Of a stretch of DNA of 10,712 nucleotides, positions 6,448-10,712 are shown piece after piece. The stretch is from an uncultured Spongiibacteraceae bacterium (GTDB lineage Bacteria > Pseudomonadota > Gammaproteobacteria > Pseudomonadales > CAMLJR01): the NCBI GenBank assembly GCA_946480345.1, contig CAMLJR010000104.1, forward strand, positions 1 to 10,712, read 5' to 3'. Within the stretch, counting starts at the first letter, position 1, and each line of letters starts with the position of its first letter. Below the pieces are notes generated by a model. That model had not been told where the DNA came from. It did no database searches and saw nothing but the letters and a program-made list of their open reading frames with translations. The translations under genes and the position numbers were made by a program.

Positions 6448-9069
6448 ATGGCTTTCAATCAATTAAAAAAATCTGGCTCTATTCTGCTGCTGTCGGGTCT
6501 GGTTGCAATTGCCGGCTGCGGCAAGGATGAGAGCAAGGCTGCGGCACAACAGGCCGCGCAACGCTTTGAACGGGCTCAGGGTTATTTCGAGCAGCATCAA
6601 TACCGCTCGGCGATTATCGAGGCGACCAACGCACTGCAAGCGGTTCCTAACAATGAGCAGTACGCGCTGCTGTTGGCGCGCATGTTCAACGAACTTGGAC
6701 AATACAAACAAACCATTCAGCTACTGTCGCCGTTCGAGCAATCTACAAATCCATCGCTTGTCGCTGCGTTGACCGAGGCTTATCTGGGTCAACGCAAATA
6801 TCAGACTGCACTCGATTATCTACAGCAATCGAGCGCTCGCGTGGGTGCAGGCAATACGGAGCTACAACTATTGCGCGCTCGAGCGCTCGCGAGCTCCGGT
6901 AATTTCGATGCAGCGCAAACATTGTTGCAGTCGCTTCAACAAGAAACCGCATTTCAACAGCGCGCTCTGTTGGAGCTCGCGCGGATTGCCGTAGCGCAGG
7001 GCGACACCGTAAAAGCAGCAGCACTGTGCAACGAAATTCTCGCGAAAAACCCAGATAACCTGGAGGCTTTGCTACTGGCGGCGCGGCTCGCTGAGCAATC
7101 CGGCGATCTGAACAAAGCCGAAGATCACCTGAGTCACGCGCTGATGCGGCTGCCGACAGCTGATGTGCTGACACCGATCAAAATCGCCACGCTCGAAACG
7201 ATGGTTTCCGTGTTGACGAAGCTGGGCCACAGCAATGAGGCGCTGGTTTACTCGAAAGCGCTCGCGGATGCCGATCCGAATCGCGCCGGCCTTCAGGAAA
7301 AATTCAAGCGCGGTGTCGAGCTATTCCGCGACGGTAAGTTGGACGAAGCGGAAGCCCTGCTCAGCGAGGTTTATAAAAGTACGCAGGACGACACCACCGG
7401 CATCCTGCTGGGCATGATCAAGTACGGTAAGAACGATTTACAGGGCGCGACCGAATATCTGAGCGCTAACGTCGATCCCGAAATCGCCCCGGAAAATGCA
7501 GTGCTCGCGTTGGCCGCTTCGAACTTGCGTAACGCACAACCTGAAAAATTACTTGAGCTGGTAGGACCGGAACAACGCGCCGAACTGAAAAATCCGCAAT
7601 TGCAGGCGCTCGTCGGCGTTGCTCTTATTCAAACCGGCAAGATCGAAGAAGGCGAAGCATTGATTCGTAAAGCCCAAGCCGCGCAACCGGACAACGTCGC
7701 GATTTCGACGACGCTGGCCCGGCATTATGTGGCGACCGGGCAATTGCCGCAGGCCAGAGCATTACTGGAATCGGCGCAGCGGCAGGAGCCGCAGAATAGC
7801 GCGGTTGCCTATTTGCTGATCGATACTTACCTGCGCACGAACGATAAGGACTCCGCGCTGAAAACCGCACAAACGCTGGCTGGGCAAAAACCTGAGAAGG
7901 CCGAGAATTACGCGCTTCTCGGCCGCACCGCATTAACCGTTCAACAGTGGCAGATTGCTGCTACCGCATTGCAAAAGGCATTGCAGCTTCAACCCGATCT
8001 GACCACCGCTCAGCTGGATCTCGCCCGCTTGCACCTTGTGCAGAAGCGGCCGCAGGACGCAGAGCCGCTGTTTAAAACGGTAATCCAGGCGGACCCGCAG
8101 AACGTCGCAGCGATCAAAGGCTTCATCGCTGCACTGGAAACTCAGCATGGACGTGCTGAAGCAGCGAAGACCGTGGAGCAAAGCGTTTTGCAGATGAACA
8201 ACACGCCGGTCGCGCACGCTGTCCTTGCCGAATATGCCTTGCGCAACGGCAAACTCGATGACACCGAACGCCATCTCCAGGCGGCGGGCGATCAGAGTGC
8301 TTACGCGAAATACGTGCGCCAAATGCTGACGCAGTTACGCGCTACGCAAGCCAGCGCCAAAGACGACCTCGCCACGGCCCGTGCCGCATTATTAAAAAAT
8401 CTGCATACCGATCCACAAAACGCGACGCTGTTGGCGCAGCTGGCGCGCGTGGAGCTTCGCGCCGGCAAGCGCGATGAAGCGAATAAATTGGTGCAACAGA
8501 TTTCGCAACTGCAACCGGGCTCGCCCGGGCTGTTAGAGCTGCAGGGAGATATTGCCAGCAACGATAATCAGTGGGCGCAAGCGGCGGAGCATTATCGTCA
8601 GGCATGGCAAAAGGTTCCGACGAATAGTTTTGCGATCAAGACGTACAACGCGCAGAAACGAAACGACGCTTCGTCGGCAAGCAAATTTCTCGGTGAATGG
8701 CGTAATCGCCAGCCACAGAATGCAATGCCGTACTTGCTCGAGGGCACGGCACTGGAACTCCAGGGCGACAAGGCCGGCGCAATCAAAACCTACGAGGCCG
8801 GCTTAAAGCTCGACAACAATAATGTGCTGCTGTTGAACAACCTCGCGCTCAGCTATCTCAACACGGGTGATCGGCGCGCGCTGTCGCACGCGGAAACCGC
8901 CTATCGTTTGCAGCCGCAAAGTGCGGCCATCGTCGATACCTATGGTTGGGTGCTGTATAAATCGGGCGAGAAGCAGAAAGCGATCGAGATACTGGAGCAG
9001 GCGCAGAAACTGGCACCGGATATCAAGGAAATTGCCGATCATCTGGCGCAGGCTAAGGCGGGCAACTGA
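6448..9069 (+). CDS. prsT: PEP-CTERM system TPR-repeat lipoprotein PrsT
   Basis: An 873-residue lipoprotein made almost wholly of tetratricopeptide repeats, near the usual size of about 900 for PrsT. The basic n-region K7-K8, a hydrophobic stretch and the lipobox I-A-G-C (Cys24) form a signal peptidase II signal. Gly after the cysteine, not Asp, favours the outer membrane. From about residue 35 onward the chain is a row of 34-residue helical hairpins with recurring A-L-L-L-A-A, G-D/N-x-x-x-A and P-x-N/D signatures, roughly twenty or more. The family's near-terminal signature L-L-N-N-L-A-L-S-Y-L and D-T-Y-G-W-V-L-Y-K-S-G is present. The chain stops just after the first helix of a last repeat, so the C-terminus looks short. 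GGAG at 6433-6436 stands 11 bases before the ATG. It is the third gene of the operon, 17 bases after prsR. The family is proposed to act in assembly or export of EPS and PEP-CTERM proteins; that role is from context. Confidence 0.93.
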   Translation: MAFNQLKKSGSILLLSGLVAIAGCGKDESKAAAQQAAQRFERAQGYFEQHQYRSAIIEATNALQAVPNNEQYALLLARMFNELGQYKQTIQLLSPFEQSTNPSLVAALTEAYLGQRKYQTALDYLQQSSARVGAGNTELQLLRARALASSGNFDAAQTLLQSLQQETAFQQRALLELARIAVAQGDTVKAAALCNEILAKNPDNLEALLLAARLAEQSGDLNKAEDHLSHALMRLPTADVLTPIKIATLETMVSVLTKLGHSNEALVYSKALADADPNRAGLQEKFKRGVELFRDGKLDEAEALLSEVYKSTQDDTTGILLGMIKYGKNDLQGATEYLSANVDPEIAPENAVLALAASNLRNAQPEKLLELVGPEQRAELKNPQLQALVGVALIQTGKIEEGEALIRKAQAAQPDNVAISTTLARHYVATGQLPQARALLESAQRQEPQNSAVAYLLIDTYLRTNDKDSALKTAQTLAGQKPEKAENYALLGRTALTVQQWQIAATALQKALQLQPDLTTAQLDLARLHLVQKRPQDAEPLFKTVIQADPQNVAAIKGFIAALETQHGRAEAAKTVEQSVLQMNNTPVAHAVLAEYALRNGKLDDTERHLQAAGDQSAYAKYVRQMLTQLRATQASAKDDLATARAALLKNLHTDPQNATLLAQLARVELRAGKRDEANKLVQQISQLQPGSPGLLELQGDIASNDNQWAQAAEHYRQAWQKVPTNSFAIKTYNAQKRNDASSASKFLGEWRNRQPQNAMPYLLEGTALELQGDKAGAIKTYEAGLKLDNNNVLLLNNLALSYLNTGDRRALSHAETAYRLQPQSAAIVDTYGWVLYKSGEKQKAIEILEQAQKLAPDIKEIADHLAQAKAGN
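6875..6896. repeat. Stacked short palindromes inside prsT
   Basis: GCGCTCGAGCGC (6875-6886), CGAGCGCTCG (6880-6889), GCTCGCGAGC (6885-6894) and GAGCTC (6891-6896) overlap one another. The 13-mer TCGAGCGCTCGCG within this stack (6879-6891) also occurs 50 bases upstream at 6829-6841, in a different codon phase. Probably a by-product of Ala/Arg/Leu codon choice; no function is claimed. Confidence 0.5.
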
Positions 9070-9077
9070 GGCCCGCC
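9057..9077. terminator. Candidate bidirectional hairpin at the prsT / aminotransferase convergence
   Basis: GGCGGGC (9057-9063) and GCCCGCC (9071-9077) form a perfect 7-base-pair GC stem around a 7-base loop that contains the prsT stop codon. It fills the 9-base gap between convergent genes and would form in transcripts from either side. Neither strand has a T-tract after the stem, so it is not a canonical intrinsic terminator. It may stabilise 3' ends or impede polymerase; this is inferred from position. Confidence 0.4.
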
Positions 9078-9078
9078 G

Positions 9079-10200
9079 TTAGTTCAGCAGGGTCCGCAGC
9101 TTGTTCAAATGCGCCGGTGTGACACCGGCGTGAGTGGGCAGACTAATTAACCTATCCGCGAATGCCCGCGCATTCACTAATTCTCCGCGTACTGTTACCC
9201 GCTGGGCGACGCCTTCAATCTGCGGCAATACCTGCTTATACATCGCCGTGGCGCCCAGCCCCGCTTCGCGCATCGCACTCAGCAACCGATCACGCATCTC
9301 ACGGTCCGCGCATAACAGTGGAAAGCGCAGCAGACGACCGGAGCGCTCGCCAGCCGCACCCGACAAATCGACCAAGCGAGGATTCCGCTGCACGATGTCA
9401 CTCAACTTTGCTTCGATGAGCCTGGGGCGCGACAAATAGATTTGAACGTTGGCGACTAACAACTGGCGCCGTGTTTCAGGCATTTGCTGCAGCGACTCCA
9501 GCGGTTTGAATACGGTTTGTCCGAGCTTGAAGGCGGGGTTTCGGCTCAGACAGCCATACAGCCAAGGTTGCAGCAGCGCGTTGTATGCACGCACTTTGAT
9601 GCCATAACTTGCCGAATCAGGCATCGCAGGTTGAACAGGCAGCCGGCTATCGAGCGCAGCATCGAACGTCTCACGAATCAATACCGCCCCGCCACCCAAC
9701 AGACTGACCGGCTTGCCACGGCCGAACGACAGGCTGACGAAATCGGCAGAAAGCGCGCTAACCGGCTCGGGAAACCACTGCGCATTGTCTTCGATCAACG
9801 CCACTCCCGGCGCCGCCCGGCGGAGTTCCGGTAAGCGTTCGCGGATGCCGAGGAAGTTCACCGCTACCACCGCCACAGTATTGGGCGTCAGCGCAGCCGC
9901 AAGTTCGCTCAGATCGTAAGCGGGATCGTTCGCGCCGATATCCACAAGCACGGCGCGCACTCCGGCAAACTCCGCCGCAGCGACCAGATCGGGGCAGCCG
10001 TACCCCGGCAAAATGATTTCGGGATCGACTATGTCGGGCCGTTGCAAGCGTGCGGCAATCATCGCAGCCGATAGCGCCGCCGTACCCGATTGCAGCCACA
10101 GCGCGCGATAACCGGGAAAGCGCGGTAAGTCCGCGCTGCGCTGAAGCGCTATCGGATGGCCGGCAGGGGGAAGGTCGCTCCATGGCGCGAGGCTCGTCAT
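9079..10200 (-). CDS. DegT/DnrJ/EryC1/StrS-like PLP-dependent aminotransferase
   Basis: A 373-residue soluble protein with the fold-type I layout of nucleotide-sugar aminotransferases. S-G-T-A near residue 38 fits the cofactor phosphate loop. I-I-L-P-G-Y-G (62-68) matches the region before the substrate loop. E-D-N-A-Q (137-141) supplies the Asp138 expected to pair with the pyridine nitrogen. Lys163 in SFGRGKPVSLLGGGAVL is the expected Schiff-base lysine. The N-terminus is Pro-rich and the usual G-S-x-G-D-x-A segment before the lysine is not recognisable, so this is a divergent member and the sugar substrate cannot be named. The ATG at 10198-10200 overlaps the upstream glycosyltransferase stop (ATGA), which argues for coupled translation; a GTG 18 bases upstream is less likely. 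It probably makes or modifies an amino sugar for exopolysaccharide. It converges on prsT with 9 bases between the stops. Confidence 0.85.
   Translation of the reverse strand: MTSLAPWSDLPPAGHPIALQRSADLPRFPGYRALWLQSGTAALSAAMIAARLQRPDIVDPEIILPGYGCPDLVAAAEFAGVRAVLVDIGANDPAYDLSELAAALTPNTVAVVAVNFLGIRERLPELRRAAPGVALIEDNAQWFPEPVSALSADFVSLSFGRGKPVSLLGGGAVLIRETFDAALDSRLPVQPAMPDSASYGIKVRAYNALLQPWLYGCLSRNPAFKLGQTVFKPLESLQQMPETRRQLLVANVQIYLSRPRLIEAKLSDIVQRNPRLVDLSGAAGERSGRLLRFPLLCADREMRDRLLSAMREAGLGATAMYKQVLPQIEGVAQRVTVRGELVNARAFADRLISLPTHAGVTPAHLNKLRTLLN
9112..9130. repeat. 19-base near-perfect palindrome near the 3' end of the aminotransferase gene
   Basis: CGCCGGTGT (9112-9120) and ACACCGGCG (9122-9130) are exact inverted repeats about a single central base, or an 8-base-pair stem with a TGA loop. 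It codes for the His-Ala-Gly-Val-Thr-Pro-Ala-His segment of the aminotransferase. It lies 43 bases past the prsT stop, so read-through prsT mRNA would also contain it. No T-tract follows on either strand. Role unknown. Confidence 0.6.
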
Positions 10201-10712
10201 CGTGCGGATGGCTGCCACGTCGTCATGCGCTTACCCGAAAAGAACTTCACCGTAGCCTCGGCAATGGCAACATTGACCTGCACGAAGAAATAAATAATTC
10301 GCGCAACGCCGTGGTTTTTGATCGACTCGTTGCTGTGCGCCGCGATAGCGACGCCATAGAACGCGAGCTGTCCCAATAACGCCAATGTGTAGAACCAGCC
10401 ATCGCCTGCGAGCGCCAAACTGACCAGAAATAACGACGCTAAAAACCACGGCACGCCCCAGCGCATAATTTTGTGGCTCCACACCTGTAGCGCGAACAAT
10501 TGAAAACGCGTCAGCGACAACACATCCGGATGCCGCGCTACTGCCGTGATGCCGCGCAGCACTGTGCGCACCTTTCGCTGATATTCTTTTTGCGGATCCT
10601 TTAGGTCTTTGTAAAAACCCAGCACATCGGCCGCGGTCACCGCACGATAGCCGGCACGGGCGCAATTTAATGCGGTATTGAAGTCGCTCGGGCAATGAAT
10701 ATCCCACTGCTG
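10197..10712 (-). CDS. Glycosyltransferase family 2-like membrane protein, C-terminal part (5' end outside window)
   Basis: The minus-strand frame is open from the right edge to the TGA at 10197-10199, showing 171 residues of the C-terminus. The catalytic N-terminal domain and start are outside the window. The visible part begins with an S-D-F-x-T-A-L-x-x-A-R-A-G-Y-R segment typical of family 2 transferases, where the acceptor-site acidic residue precedes a helix ending in GYR. Then come K-V-R-T-V-L-R-G, L-Q-V-W-S-H-K-I-M-R-W at the membrane entry, two hydrophobic segments (about residues 85-105 and 108-130 of the visible part), a third weaker one, and the usual tail ending in a basic T-T-W-Q motif. 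It should transfer sugar from a nucleotide or lipid donor at the inner membrane during exopolysaccharide assembly. Its stop overlaps the aminotransferase start by four bases (ATGA), so the two are one operon. Confidence 0.82.
   Translation of the reverse strand, partial: QQWDIHCPSDFNTALNCARAGYRAVTAADVLGFYKDLKDPQKEYQRKVRTVLRGITAVARHPDVLSLTRFQLFALQVWSHKIMRWGVPWFLASLFLVSLALAGDGWFYTLALLGQLAFYGVAIAAHSNESIKNHGVARIIYFFVQVNVAIAEATVKFFSGKRMTTWQPSAR

Noticed and set aside
1132..8990. Apparent excess of CGATCG hexamers, suggesting a HIP1-like genome motif
   Set aside because: Roughly nine copies seen by eye, mostly in Ile/Asp/Arg codon contexts; the full GCGATCGC octamer is rare, so codon use is enough to explain it.
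10201..10218. Earlier GTG start for the aminotransferase
   Set aside because: The ATG at 10198-10200 forms the common ATGA overlap with the upstream stop and is a stronger start codon.
1..10712. CRISPR array, tRNA/rRNA genes, insertion sequence, phage or defence system
   Set aside because: No regularly spaced repeats, cloverleaf-like sequence, transposase motifs, terminal inverted repeats or defence-type domains were seen; every large frame is explained by the genes listed.

Overview
The window reads as chromosomal DNA of a Gram-negative proteobacterium, most likely a gammaproteobacterium. It encodes two lipoproteins with clear lipoboxes, a DUF1631 protein, and a complete prsK-prsR-prsT set. 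That set is the regulatory and TPR-lipoprotein module that accompanies exosortase/PEP-CTERM and exopolysaccharide loci in environmental proteobacteria. I cannot name a genus from the sequence. Base composition is intermediate; by eye the DUF1631 gene is the most A+T-rich part and the right end (9.1-10.7 kb) the most G+C-rich.

Layout, left to right. (1) 3-464, +: a small lipoprotein, possibly cut by the left edge, with a Gly-rich and a Pro/Ser/Thr-rich linker followed by one fibronectin type III domain. (2) 465-658: about 190 bases without a gene, ending in a good ribosome binding site. (3) 659-2878, +: a large cytoplasmic DUF1631 protein whose C-terminus looks PilZ-like. A strong Rho-independent terminator (2927-2959) closes this unit. 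(4) 3013-9069, +: prsK (membrane histidine kinase), prsR (sigma-54-dependent response regulator) and prsT (TPR lipoprotein), separated by only 13 and 17 bases and surely one operon. (5) 9079-10712, -: a DegT/DnrJ/EryC1-type PLP aminotransferase relative and, upstream of it with an ATGA overlap, the C-terminal part of a membrane glycosyltransferase cut by the right edge. This pair converges on prsT with only 9 bases between the stop codons.

How it fits together. PrsK is expected to sense an unknown signal through its membrane and GAF regions and phosphorylate PrsR. PrsR, with an intact GAFTGA loop, should activate sigma-54 promoters of PEP-CTERM and envelope/EPS genes elsewhere in the genome. 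PrsT is a predicted outer-membrane TPR lipoprotein of the same system. The convergent aminotransferase and glycosyltransferase are plausible sugar-modifying and sugar-transferring enzymes of an exopolysaccharide cluster that continues to the right. No exosortase or PEP-CTERM substrate gene lies inside the window.

I saw no tRNA, rRNA, CRISPR array, insertion sequence or phage gene. The core system is a known one. The points most worth a second look are the DUF1631 C-terminal domain, the tight convergent junction with two GC-rich inverted repeats, the divergent aminotransferase and the short PrsT C-terminus.
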